Assembly: GCA_023230455.1 (NCBI GenBank)
Contig: JALNXH010000001.1
Location: 124,001 to 188,000, forward strand
DNA length: 64,000 nt
Source of the DNA: Rhodocyclaceae bacterium
GTDB taxonomy: Bacteria; Pseudomonadota; Gammaproteobacteria; Burkholderiales; Rhodocyclaceae
Reading direction: 5' to 3'
Both the position numbers and the translations under genes were made by a program. This document shows positions 54,317-62,723 of this stretch, one piece after another (positions within the stretch are counted from its first letter, which is position 1; each line of letters starts with the position of its first letter). Under the pieces are notes generated by a model. The model saw nothing but the letters and a program-made list of their open reading frames with translations. It had not been told where the DNA came from and made no database searches.

Positions 54317-55786
54317 TTACTTGCCTGCGTCTCTTGCCAAAATCTGATCCCGCACCACCCGCCGCAGGATTTTCCCGGCGGCACTCTTCGGCAGGGCATC
54401 CCAGACCTCGATGGCCTTGGGCAGCTTGTAGCCGGCGAGCTTGCCCTTGCAGGCGGCCAGCACCGCATCGCCGTCGAGCCCCGGTGCACCGCTGATCACC
54501 GCATACACCCGGTCGCCCCAGCGCTCGTCGGGCAGGCCGACGACAGCGGCATCGCGTACGCCGGGCACGGTCATCAACTGGTCCTCTACTTCGCGCGGAT
54601 AGACGTTGTAGCCGCCGCTGATCAGCATGTCGTTCTTGCGGTCGATCAGGGTGATGAAGCCATCTGCGTCGCAGAAGCCGAGATCGCCGGTGTGCAGCCA
54701 GCCACCGCGAAACGCCTTGGCCGTATCCTCCGGGCGATCCCAGTAATGCGACATGGTTTGCAGTCCGCGGCAGACGATCTCGCCGGGCTGTCCCACCGCG
54801 ACTTCGCGGTCTTCTTCGTCGAACACCTTGACCTCGACGAGCGTGTAGGGGCGGCCGGCGGAGCCGGCGCGGTCGTGGTCTTCCGGCTTGAGGCAGGTGA
54901 TGACCATCGGCGATTCGGCCTGGCCGTAGGTCTGCGCGAACACCGGGCCAAAGGCGGCCATGCCGCGTTCGAGCAGCGCCGGCGCCATCGGCGCTGCGCC
55001 ATAGCAGAGGCGGCGGAAGTTGAAGCGGCTCTTGTCGATACCCGGCTGTTCGAGAATCATCGACAGCATGGTGGGCACAATGAAGGTGACCGTCGCCTTT
55101 TCCCGTTCCGCGAGTTCGAGGAACGCTGCGGGATCGAACTTGGTCATCACCACCTGACGCGCACCGCGCAACCACAGCGGCAGGAAAAAGGCGCCGCTGG
55201 CATGGGCGATCGGCGACGCATGCAGCATGGTGTCGGCGGGCGTCAGATCCGGCAGCAGATCGATGAGGAAGTTGGCCACTTCCGCCGTTTCACCCTGTGT
55301 GGTCAGCACCACGGCCTTCGGCTTGCCGGTCGTGCCGCCGGTGAAGCCGAGACGATAGGGCGCATCGTAGGGGCGATGCACGGCACAGGGTGCGGACGGG
55401 CCCGATGCGATCAGTCGCGTCAACGCCTCCCCCGCGATCACATGTTCACAGGGCAGGTCGCAACTGGCTTCGCTGGTCAGCAGCGCACGGGCGCCTGCAT
55501 AGGCCAGCTTGTATTCGTGTTCGGCACGGGTTTCGCGGACGTTCAGCGGCACCCGCAACAGGCCGGCCTTGGCCAGGCCGTAGTAGACAATCAGGCACTC
55601 GATGCTGTTGCCCATCATCGCCGCGACCCGGTCGCCGGGGACCAGACCCAGAGCGAGCAGGCCGTTGCCGAGGCGGTCCGTCGCCGCATCGAATTCGTTG
55701 AAGGTAACGTCCTCCCCTTCGCAGGAGAGGGCGACGCGGTCCCCGTACCGCCGGGCGGCGGTACGAATCATTTCCCCGATATGCAT
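54317..55786 (-). CDS. Acyl-CoA synthetase (AMP-forming), island enzyme 1
   Basis: ANL-superfamily ligase of 489 residues that activates a carboxylic acid through an acyl-AMP. The AMP-binding P-loop is GFTGGTTGKPKAVVLT; then YGQAESPMVI (A5-type motif), GWLHTGDLGFCDADGF, DRKNDMLISGGYNVYPRE (hinge), and the C-terminal catalytic lysine in LPKSAAGKILRR. All catalytic parts are present. The substrate cannot be read. Its position between the 522-residue unknown protein (6 bp) and the 199-residue protein, in the phosphohistidine/carboxylase operon, suggests that it activates the acid made by these proteins. Confidence 0.93.
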   Translation of the reverse strand: MHIGEMIRTAARRYGDRVALSCEGEDVTFNEFDAATDRLGNGLLALGLVPGDRVAAMMGNSIECLIVYYGLAKAGLLRVPLNVRETRAEHEYKLAYAGARALLTSEASCDLPCEHVIAGEALTRLIASGPSAPCAVHRPYDAPYRLGFTGGTTGKPKAVVLTTQGETAEVANFLIDLLPDLTPADTMLHASPIAHASGAFFLPLWLRGARQVVMTKFDPAAFLELAEREKATVTFIVPTMLSMILEQPGIDKSRFNFRRLCYGAAPMAPALLERGMAAFGPVFAQTYGQAESPMVITCLKPEDHDRAGSAGRPYTLVEVKVFDEEDREVAVGQPGEIVCRGLQTMSHYWDRPEDTAKAFRGGWLHTGDLGFCDADGFITLIDRKNDMLISGGYNVYPREVEDQLMTVPGVRDAAVVGLPDERWGDRVYAVISGAPGLDGDAVLAACKGKLAGYKLPKAIEVWDALPKSAAGKILRRVVRDQILARDAGK

Positions 55787-55792
55787 TCGGCC

Positions 55793-57361
55793 TTACCCCT
55801 TGCGCAGCCGGTTGATATCGTCGCGCTTCAGTCCCGCGCCCTTGTTGGCAAGGCGCGGCGAATGGGCCTGGGTCTTTTTATAAAGCGTTTGCACCGCTGG
55901 ATCGGTGGTGTGGAACCTGACCCAGTTGTCGTCGATATAGCGAGCCTCGGGCGAGCAGGCGAATGGCGTGAACTCACGAACGGCCTTGTTGTACTCATCC
56001 TGGCTGAGCAAGCCGCGGCTGGTACGCCAGCCGGTCTGTTTCTTGAACAGGCTGCTACCCTTGCCCATGGGGCCCGAGGTGGGCGTGTAGTCGCCCGTAT
56101 CGAGGATGGTGTAGGGAATCGGCGAATACATGCGGCCGTTCTTGTTGCCGTGCATGCACAGGGTGTAGTCGTTGGTGACCTGGGAAGGCAGCGTCAGCAG
56201 CCCGACCAGTTCGGTCAACACGTCGCGGCCGTATTCGTCATTGAGCAGCGGAATGAAGCGTGCTGCCCGCTCGTCGATCTCCATCCAGTCGCTCTGCTCG
56301 TAAACCCCCGCGATGTGGGCCACGTCCTTGAGAATGTTGTAGTAGACGAGCGCCCCCGCTTCCAGCATTTCGGCACGCGACCAGCCGGCGACCTTCTTCC
56401 ACAGAACCTGGTTGGCCTCGGCGATAAGCTGGGTCAGTTCGTTGAACTTCGCCGTCAGTGACTCGACGCTTTCCATTGCCACCGGGAGGTAGGTATCGGT
56501 GAGCAGGTCGGACGTGTAGAGGCCGATGCGGACGATGTTCTCGGCGCGGAATTCCGGCTTCGATTCGAAACTGCCCCAGTCGTCCATCAGCTCGAAGTGG
56601 GTGTCCTTCACCACCATCGGCACGGTCAGATTGTTGAAAAGAAACTTGTCTGCGACGCCGTCAAGCCAGGGATAGTCGCCCACGCCCAGATCCATGAAGT
56701 CGCGGACGATGAGTTCCTGCCCCTCGCCAAAAGCATAGGGCCCCTGGTTGCAGATGCCGATACGACATTCGCAGTGGGAGAGGAACTGGTACTGCGACAC
56801 GGTGGCCATGAACTTGCTGGACGCCACATGCAGCGGATCACCCGCCGCCACGCTGTGCAGATCGGCCTCGAAGACCTGGAGCTGACGCTCCGGCATCAAC
56901 TGGCTGCGGTGGCCGAACTGGCTGTTGCTGAGGTGGCCGTCGTTGCGATGATAGGAAAGCTGCATCCGCTTCCAGCAGTCCATTACGTAGATGACGTCAT
57001 CCACCGCGTCTTCCGGGCGCAGCATGCCCATGTTGATCAGCCATTCGCGGCCAAGCAGGTAAAAATTCGGCAGAGTCCAGCCCATGGTCAGGGTATTGGT
57101 CTTGGTCCCCATGTTGCGGGCACGGTCGCCGCACTCCTCCATCGACATGCGCGACTCGATCTTGCGCAGCAGCTCGGGCCAGCGATAGAAGGCGTTGGCA
57201 TACGAGAGCATCATGTAGGGCGAGACAGGAAACAGCTTCGACTCCTGGGTGGTGCGCGTCACGCACAGCCAGTAGGACTCGTCGGAATTGATCTGTAACA
57301 GGTTGTTGGTTTCGAGGAGTTGCGCGTAGGTAACAGTTTTTTTGGCGACGTTGGATCCCAT
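55793..57361 (-). CDS. 522-residue protein of unrecognised family, partner of the phosphohistidine protein
   Basis: The start is ATG 57361 (MGSNVAKKTVTYAQLLETNN), with GAGGAG upstream. I recognise no family, signal peptide or membrane helix. It is aromatic- and acid-rich, with striking segments such as DESYWLCVTRTTQESKLFPV, FGHRSQLMPERQLQVFEADL, HCECRIGICNQGPYAFGEGQ and PIPYTILDTGDYTPTSGPMG, which look like an active site because of their density of Gly, Pro, His, Cys and Arg. The gene begins 10 bp after the stand-alone phosphohistidine-domain gene, so the two products are likely subunits. By analogy with phenylphosphate synthase it could be the substrate-binding subunit that receives the phosphoryl group. 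This is inference. Confidence 0.8.
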   Translation of the reverse strand: MGSNVAKKTVTYAQLLETNNLLQINSDESYWLCVTRTTQESKLFPVSPYMMLSYANAFYRWPELLRKIESRMSMEECGDRARNMGTKTNTLTMGWTLPNFYLLGREWLINMGMLRPEDAVDDVIYVMDCWKRMQLSYHRNDGHLSNSQFGHRSQLMPERQLQVFEADLHSVAAGDPLHVASSKFMATVSQYQFLSHCECRIGICNQGPYAFGEGQELIVRDFMDLGVGDYPWLDGVADKFLFNNLTVPMVVKDTHFELMDDWGSFESKPEFRAENIVRIGLYTSDLLTDTYLPVAMESVESLTAKFNELTQLIAEANQVLWKKVAGWSRAEMLEAGALVYYNILKDVAHIAGVYEQSDWMEIDERAARFIPLLNDEYGRDVLTELVGLLTLPSQVTNDYTLCMHGNKNGRMYSPIPYTILDTGDYTPTSGPMGKGSSLFKKQTGWRTSRGLLSQDEYNKAVREFTPFACSPEARYIDDNWVRFHTTDPAVQTLYKKTQAHSPRLANKGAGLKRDDINRLRKG

Positions 57362-57371
57362 GAATCTCTCC

Positions 57372-58121
57372 TCAGACCAGCTTCCAGATTTCAGCAGTCC
57401 GCTCGATGCCCTTCTGACAATCGAGGGCACTCTTTGCCGGAGCGGCGCAGTTCATCTCCAGCGGGTCGCCGTTGTTGATGCCGCCGATCTTGGCATTCAT
57501 GAAGCAGGGAATGCCGTATTCGCGACAAAGAATGCTGAGGTGCGAACGCACCGATCCGCCCATGCAGATCACGGCAGCGAATTGCTCAAGAATCGGCGCC
57601 GTAAGGGTGCCGCCCGAGTCGTCGATGATGGCGATGCGCCCTGGTGGAACGCCTTCCATTACCAGCGCCATGACCTCGTCGGTGGTATGCACGTAAAGGG
57701 CCTCGCCCTTGATCGATTGCGGCAGGGTGACCGTGTTGTCGCCCACCCCCACCTGGATGCGGCCATCCTTGACCTCCGTGTTGATCTCCAGTTCGTGCTG
57801 CCCCTTCAGCGGCTTGTGCTTCTCCGGAGCCTCCTTGGCAGAAATGGTGGCCGAGACGTCGAAGCGGTAGCCGGTGGCAAGAAGCTGCGCTTCCACGTCG
57901 GCAAAATCCTTCTCGGTCAGCAGGCAGTTCCTGTCGCCGAAAACGAAGTCCTTCCACTCCAGACCACTGGCTTCGAATTTCTGCCGCACCCGCGCCCGAA
58001 TCGAATTGTGGAAAGCGCGACTGATAGCCGTCGCCTCTTCCACGCCAAATTTGCTCTGATCCCACAGGTATTTTTTCAAGATCTCCTCCGGATTGGTCTG
58101 GACTACGGCCATTGGCGCCAT
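57372..58121 (-). CDS. Stand-alone PEP-utiliser mobile (phosphohistidine) domain protein
   Basis: First gene of the long operon, 249 residues; ATG 58121 or 58112. The N-terminal half (EEILKKYLWDQSKFGVEEAT, FGDRNCLLTEKDFADVEAQL) is of unknown type. The C-terminal half is a swivelling phosphohistidine domain: GEALYVHTTDEVMALVMEGV, AAVICMGGSVRSHLSILCRE with the predicted phosphorylated His194, then YGIPCFMNAKIGG. In ordinary enzymes this domain is fused to ATP-grasp and acceptor domains. Here it is a separate protein, and the ATP-grasp part is encoded six genes downstream. A tandem GntR operator lies 64 bp upstream of the start. Confidence 0.85.
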   Translation of the reverse strand: MAPMAVVQTNPEEILKKYLWDQSKFGVEEATAISRAFHNSIRARVRQKFEASGLEWKDFVFGDRNCLLTEKDFADVEAQLLATGYRFDVSATISAKEAPEKHKPLKGQHELEINTEVKDGRIQVGVGDNTVTLPQSIKGEALYVHTTDEVMALVMEGVPPGRIAIIDDSGGTLTAPILEQFAAVICMGGSVRSHLSILCREYGIPCFMNAKIGGINNGDPLEMNCAAPAKSALDCQKGIERTAEIWKLV

Positions 58122-58184
58122 TGGTAGCGCTCTGCATTTGACACTGCGTCCGATTATGCGGGCCAGCCGTTTTTCTTGTCAAGC

Positions 58185-58208
58185 TCGTCTGACCAAATTG
58201 TCGGACAA
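58185..58208. promoter_or_regulatory. Tandem FadR-type operator, copy 2 (long operon)
   Basis: TCGTCTGACCA (58185-58195) and TTGTCGGACAA (58198-58208) both fit TNGTNNNACNA, centres 13 bp apart. It lies 64 bp before the start of the phosphohistidine-domain gene and 78 bp past the end of the GntR gene. It shares GTCTGACCA with copy 3. Confidence 0.88.
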
Positions 58209-58286
58209 TATTGAGCGCACGACATTCTGGGACGAGCGCCCCCAAGAACGAATTACAACGCGCAGAACCTCCGCCGGCGGGACCGC

Positions 58287-59018
58287 TCAGAAACTCTGAT
58301 TGAAGGTTTTTTCGTCCACTGCGAGCAGGCGGTCGATCGTCTTGCTCAAGTGCTTGCGCATCCGGGTTTCGGCCAGCGCGGCATCGCCCTTGATGATCGC
58401 ATCGGCGATACCGCCGTACTCCTTGCGCATGTCGCGGATGTCTTTCGGCCCCAGAAAACCGTGGTACTGGCTGCGCAACAAGGAAATCTGCGGCAGCGGC
58501 ATCACTCGGTTGAGCTCCGCGTTGTCGGCAACGTCCAGCATGACCCCGTAGTAGGTGGCCCGGTCGGCCATGAATTGATCTGCGCCGCTTTCCAGATGGA
58601 CCCGCGTCAGCAGATCCGCCGCTTCCTGCATGCGCGCGCGCGCCGATCCCTTGCCGATGTTCTCGGCGGCCAGGCGCGCGGCCAGACCGCAAAGCACTTC
58701 CAGCACCAGAACCAGCTGCTGCGCCTCGCGATGGCTGAGCGGACGGATCGATGCGCCGCGATGGGGACTCAGCAACACCACGCCCTGGGCCGCCAGTTTC
58801 TTCAGGGCCTCGCGCACGGTGCCCCGACTGACGTTGTAATTGCTGGCCAGATCGGCTTCGACCAGCCGATGGCCGGGGCCGAAACGGCGCATCAGGATGG
58901 CGCTGCTGATGGCCTCGACGACCTTGTCGGGGGAACTCAGGGGCCGCGCGGCTTTCGCCTTCGCCAGCGCGGTAGAGCCGGCGGACTTCCTTGGCCTTTT
59001 AGAAATAGAAGTGGACAT
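58287..59018 (-). CDS. FadR/FCD-subfamily GntR regulator of the island
   Basis: Transcription factor of 243 residues. After a basic Ser/Lys-rich head (about 30 residues) comes the winged helix: VVEAISSAILMRRFGPGHRL and SNYNVSRGTVREALKKLAAQ as recognition helix. The C-terminal all-helical FCD domain follows (LVLEVLCGLAARLAAENIGK, ATYYGVMLDVADNAELNRVM, RMRKHLSKTIDRLL), with Asp/His residues at positions used for metal and ligand binding. FCD regulators usually bind TNGTNNNACNA operators and respond to organic acids or acyl-CoAs. Three such tandem operators occur in the window, all in front of island units, so this is their probable regulator. It is the last gene of the second operon. Confidence 0.92.
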   Translation of the reverse strand: MSTSISKRPRKSAGSTALAKAKAARPLSSPDKVVEAISSAILMRRFGPGHRLVEADLASNYNVSRGTVREALKKLAAQGVVLLSPHRGASIRPLSHREAQQLVLVLEVLCGLAARLAAENIGKGSARARMQEAADLLTRVHLESGADQFMADRATYYGVMLDVADNAELNRVMPLPQISLLRSQYHGFLGPKDIRDMRKEYGGIADAIIKGDAALAETRMRKHLSKTIDRLLAVDEKTFNQSF

Positions 59019-59128
59019 TGCAGGCTTTACACGTCGAAAGGATTCTGGGACGACCTTGCTTCGATACGCGGTTCATGAACGATAAATTTCCGTCTCCCCA
59101 ACGGACGGACACGAAGCGGGACGATTGC

Positions 59129-59875
59129 TTACGCATGGAGATACTGTCCACCGTTGATGAAGATCACCTGGCCCTGAATCATTTCCGCCGCGGGACTGGC
59201 GAGAAATTCTACCAGTGCCGTGTAATCGTCATGCCGCACCGCTCGTCCATTCGGCGTTTCTGCGGCGTTCCGGCGCAGTACCTCGTCGGTTTTGTCGCCG
59301 TACACCAACCGCAGGGCTTCGGTGTCCACGCCGCTTGGGGCAACGCAGTTGATGCGTATCCCGCGCGGCCCCAACTCCAGCACTAGATAGCGCACCAAGG
59401 ATTCGGCCAGGGCCTTGGCGCCGCCGACCGCCGCATAATTCTTGATGGCGGTGCGGCCGCCGCGACTGGTGAGAAACACCACGCTGCTGCCGCGGCCCAG
59501 CAGCGGCAGTGCACTTTGCACCAGATAGAGCAGTGCCGTTCCGTTGAGGTTGATGGCCTGGGTGAACGCGTGCAGATCGACTTCCAGCATCGGCTCGGCC
59601 AGTACGCGAACCGCGCAGTGCACCAACTGGTCGAGACGATCGACCCGCTGTGCAATGGCATGCAGCGCGGCCTGCGCCCCTTCCGGTGTGCCGACGTCCT
59701 GCTTGATCAGGTGCGCGCGGGCGCCGAGGCTAACGACGCGACGCGCCGCCCTTTCCGCTGCCGCATCGTCGGCGACGTAGTTGAGGAAAATGTCGGTGTC
59801 GGGCTTCGCGAAGCGGCATGCGATTTCCAGGCCGATACCCTTGGTGCCGCCGGTGACGAGGATGGACATGATCAA
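59129..59875 (-). CDS. Divergent SDR with a YX6K motif (FabL-like enoyl reductase)
   Basis: The 248-residue product starts MIMSILVTGGTKGIGLEIAC. Instead of the classical YXXXK, the catalytic segment reads NYAAVGGAKALAESLVRYLV, that is Tyr-X6-Lys, the spacing of enoyl-ACP reductases FabI and FabL. The following GIRINCVAPSGVDTEAL, ETPNGRAVRHDDYTALVEFL and GQVIFINGGQYLHA match the FabL layout closely. It is therefore more likely a 2-enoyl-thioester reductase than an alcohol dehydrogenase. ATG 59869 is an alternative start. Its start overlaps the stop of the second CoA ligase gene by four bases. Confidence 0.85.
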   Translation of the reverse strand: MIMSILVTGGTKGIGLEIACRFAKPDTDIFLNYVADDAAAERAARRVVSLGARAHLIKQDVGTPEGAQAALHAIAQRVDRLDQLVHCAVRVLAEPMLEVDLHAFTQAINLNGTALLYLVQSALPLLGRGSSVVFLTSRGGRTAIKNYAAVGGAKALAESLVRYLVLELGPRGIRINCVAPSGVDTEALRLVYGDKTDEVLRRNAAETPNGRAVRHDDYTALVEFLASPAAEMIQGQVIFINGGQYLHA

Positions 59876-61404
59876 TCCTTCGCTGAGATGAGCGCGCGTA
59901 GCTCGGTTTTAAGAACCTTGCCGTAGTTGCTCTTGGGCAGGGCATCGAGGAAATGGTAGCGCTTGGGCCGCTTGTAGCGGGCCAGTCGATCGAGACACAG
60001 TGCATCGAGTTCGGCCGCCGTGACCTGCATGCCACTCCGCAGGACGACGAAGGCCGCTACCGACTCGCCCCATTCGGGATCGGGCACACCGATCACAGCG
60101 ACCTCCTCGACCGCGGAACTGGCGAGCAGAGCCTCCTCCACTTCGCGCGGATAGATGTTCGAGCCACCGCTGATGACCAGATCTTTGGACCGGTCCTTGA
60201 GATAGAGGAAGCCGCGCGCGTCGAAAGCGCCAAGGTCGCCGGTATGCAGCCAGCCCCCGGCGAGGACGGCGGCGGTCGCCTGCGGATCGTTCAGGTAGCC
60301 GCTCATTACCACGTCGCCGCGCACCAGGATTTCACCGATCCCGCCCGGTGGCAATTCGTTGCCGTCGGCATCGGCGACGCACACCTCGACGCCGGTACGG
60401 GCAATGCCCACCGATACCAGCCGCTCGGCATATTCGTCGCTGCCGTCGTCGCGATACAGGTGTTTGGGCATCGCGGTGATGGTGAGGGGCGACTCACCCT
60501 GGCCATAGCCGTTCCAGAAGCGTAGGCCAAAAACCTTCAACGCCGCCCGGACATCGCCCGGATAGATTGGGGCGGCGCCGCAGAGCACGGTGCGCACGCG
60601 GGAAACGTCGAGTCGCGGCAATTCCGGCGCCGCGATGAAACGCCGCAGCATGGTCGGCGCGAGGAACAGGGTGGACTTTGAATAATGGTTGATCAAATCG
60701 ATGGTTTCCGCCACATCGAAACCCCCGCTGTCCGGCAGCACCTGATTGCCGCCCTTGGCGATATGCGCCAGACAGAACAAGCCGGCCGCGTGGCTTTGCG
60801 GACCGAGGTGCAGCAGGGCGTCGAACTCGTCGATCTGGTCCACGTCGCACAGATAGGCCTGCACCATCGCCAGCAGGTTGCCGTGGGACAACATCGCACC
60901 CTTGGGACGGCCGGTAGTCCCGCTGGTATAGAAAACCCACGCCAGATCGTCGCGCTGCACTGGATGCTGTGCGACCGGCGCAGCATCCAGCAGGCCGTCG
61001 TATTCCGCCCCACCGGCAACGATGCAGCGCACCTTCCGCGTGCAATGGCTTACCGCCGTTGCCGCTGCCGCAGCCGTCTCGTCGGTCGCCAGGCACAGCG
61101 CGGCATCGCTGTTCTCCAGAATGAAGGCCGCCTCGCGCGGGTGCAGCTTGGCGTTGATCGGCACGGCACAGAGTCCTGCATGCCAGAGGGCGAACAAGAC
61201 CTCGACGTACTGGGTGCAGTTCCCCATGTACAGCACGACCCGGCTCCTCGGTGCGATGCCCGGCAACTGCAACAGGCCGCCGGCGAGATGCACCACCCGG
61301 ACCTGTAGTTGCCGGTAGCTGTGCCGGGTCTCGCTACCCCTCGAAACGGCCGGGCGCTCGGGGAAGGTTCTGGCCGCGGCGGCGAGCAATTGTGCAATGT
61401 TCAT
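59872..61404 (-). CDS. Acyl-CoA synthetase (AMP-forming), island enzyme 2
   Basis: Second ANL ligase of the island, 510 residues, start ATG 61404 (MNIAQLLAAAARTFPER). AMP-binding FYTSGTTGRPKGAMLSH, YGQGESPLTITA, GWLHTGDLGAFDARGFLYLK, DRSKDLVISGGSNIYPREVE, and C-terminal catalytic lysine in ALPKSNYGKVLKTEL. Only about family-level similarity to island ligase 1, so the two probably activate different acids. It lies 22 bp after the SCP2-type thiolase gene and overlaps the FabL-like SDR gene (ATGA), in the second operon. Confidence 0.93.
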   Translation of the reverse strand: MNIAQLLAAAARTFPERPAVSRGSETRHSYRQLQVRVVHLAGGLLQLPGIAPRSRVVLYMGNCTQYVEVLFALWHAGLCAVPINAKLHPREAAFILENSDAALCLATDETAAAAATAVSHCTRKVRCIVAGGAEYDGLLDAAPVAQHPVQRDDLAWVFYTSGTTGRPKGAMLSHGNLLAMVQAYLCDVDQIDEFDALLHLGPQSHAAGLFCLAHIAKGGNQVLPDSGGFDVAETIDLINHYSKSTLFLAPTMLRRFIAAPELPRLDVSRVRTVLCGAAPIYPGDVRAALKVFGLRFWNGYGQGESPLTITAMPKHLYRDDGSDEYAERLVSVGIARTGVEVCVADADGNELPPGGIGEILVRGDVVMSGYLNDPQATAAVLAGGWLHTGDLGAFDARGFLYLKDRSKDLVISGGSNIYPREVEEALLASSAVEEVAVIGVPDPEWGESVAAFVVLRSGMQVTAAELDALCLDRLARYKRPKRYHFLDALPKSNYGKVLKTELRALISAKD

Positions 61405-61426
61405 AGCAAACGTTTCGGCATAGTCG

Positions 61427-62659
61427 TCAACGCCCGAGGATGGTCACCACGACGGCGCCCGATTCGGCGCCGATCAACCCGCCGCCATTTTCCGCAATCG
61501 CCACCCGCGCACCTTCCACCTGACGCGGCCCCGCCCGACCGCGTAATTGCATGACGAGCTCGTAGATCTGGGCAAGCCCCGTGGCGCCGATCGGATGGCC
61601 CTTGGATTCGAGGCCCCCCGAGGGATTCACCGGCACCCGGCCGCCGAGGCTGGTGGCGCCGCTCTCGGCCAATGGGCCGCCGCCACCAAAATCGCACAAC
61701 AGCAGATTCTCCGTCTGCTGGATTTCGCCGAAAGCGGTGGCGTCGTGAACTTCGACCACGTCGATATCTTCGGGGCCCACGCCGGCAAGCTCATAGGCCC
61801 GCTTGGCGGCAAGATGCGAAACTTCAAGACGATACTCCTCGGCCCCTCGCCGTCCGCCCCCCATCAGCACGCTGGCCCGTACCTCGCAGGCCGCGCCGCC
61901 GCCCAGCCGGCGCAGACCGGCTTCCGAACACAGCAGCGCCGCCGCAGCGCCGTCGGAGATTGGCGAACACATTGGCAAGGTCAGCGGCCAGGCAATCATC
62001 GGCGCAGCCAGAACTTCCTCGATCGAATAATCGCGGCGGTACTGCGCCAGCGGATTCTGCATCGAATGGCGATGGTTCTTGGCCGCTACGGCGGCGATCT
62101 GCCGCGGCGTGGTGCCGAAAGTCCGCATGTGGAATTTGGTGAACGCCTGATACACGTCCATGAATACGCTGTGCGGCCCGGTATCCAGGTATTCGTCAGG
62201 CGTGGGCACACCTTCACCCATGTACATCAGGTTGCGGACGGTCTGCTCAACCGCATGAACGTCCCAGCTGCCCTCGAAGATGGAGAAGCTGCGAGCCCGA
62301 TCCGCCGAATACATTTTCTCCGCCCCCACCGCCAGCGCAATGTCGGACATCCCGGCACGGATATGGGTCAGCGCCATGTTGAAGGCGGTCGAGGCGCTAG
62401 CGCAGGCGTTTTCCACATTGACCACCGGCACGTTGCCGAGCGCCAGCGGCAACAGGGCGATTTCACCGCGGATCGAGTGCTGGCCCTCCATCACGCCTTG
62501 GGCAGAATTGGCAAAGAACACCGAGTCGACGCGGCCGGCAGCGCACCCACCGTCTTCGAGCGCCGCACTGGCCGCGCCGACAGCGAGATCGCGCAAGGAG
62601 CGATCGAGAAATCTCCCGAACGGTGTCATGCCGACGCCCACCACATACACCTTGGACAT
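61427..62659 (-). CDS. SCP2/lipid-transfer-type thiolase
   Basis: The start is ATG 62659 (MSKVYVVGVGMTPFGRF), 410 residues; an in-frame ATG at 62695 adds a basic, Gly-rich head unlike the family. The nucleophile is Cys86 in VENACASASTAFNMAL, and the catalytic histidine is in NPSGGLESKGHPIGATG. Near the end the usual second Cys motif is replaced by AENGGGLIGAESGAVV, as in the SCP-x/acetyl-CoA acyltransferase-like subgroup. Many of this group work with a small OB-fold/zinc-ribbon (DUF35) partner, which I do not find here. Its operator lies 65 bp upstream. Likely role: a retro-Claisen step on a bulky acyl-CoA. Confidence 0.9.
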   Translation of the reverse strand: MSKVYVVGVGMTPFGRFLDRSLRDLAVGAASAALEDGGCAAGRVDSVFFANSAQGVMEGQHSIRGEIALLPLALGNVPVVNVENACASASTAFNMALTHIRAGMSDIALAVGAEKMYSADRARSFSIFEGSWDVHAVEQTVRNLMYMGEGVPTPDEYLDTGPHSVFMDVYQAFTKFHMRTFGTTPRQIAAVAAKNHRHSMQNPLAQYRRDYSIEEVLAAPMIAWPLTLPMCSPISDGAAAALLCSEAGLRRLGGGAACEVRASVLMGGGRRGAEEYRLEVSHLAAKRAYELAGVGPEDIDVVEVHDATAFGEIQQTENLLLCDFGGGGPLAESGATSLGGRVPVNPSGGLESKGHPIGATGLAQIYELVMQLRGRAGPRQVEGARVAIAENGGGLIGAESGAVVVTILGR

Positions 62660-62723
62660 CCTGCCCCCCCCTTTAGATTTACCTGCCTTCGGCACCCGTC
62701 CTGCAGCAGCGACACAAGAATTT

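Noticed and set aside
54278..56461. 727-codon plus-strand open frame
   Set aside because: It is antisense to the CoA ligase and the 522-residue protein gene. The minus-strand genes have ribosome-binding sites, tight spacing and, for the ligase, full motifs.
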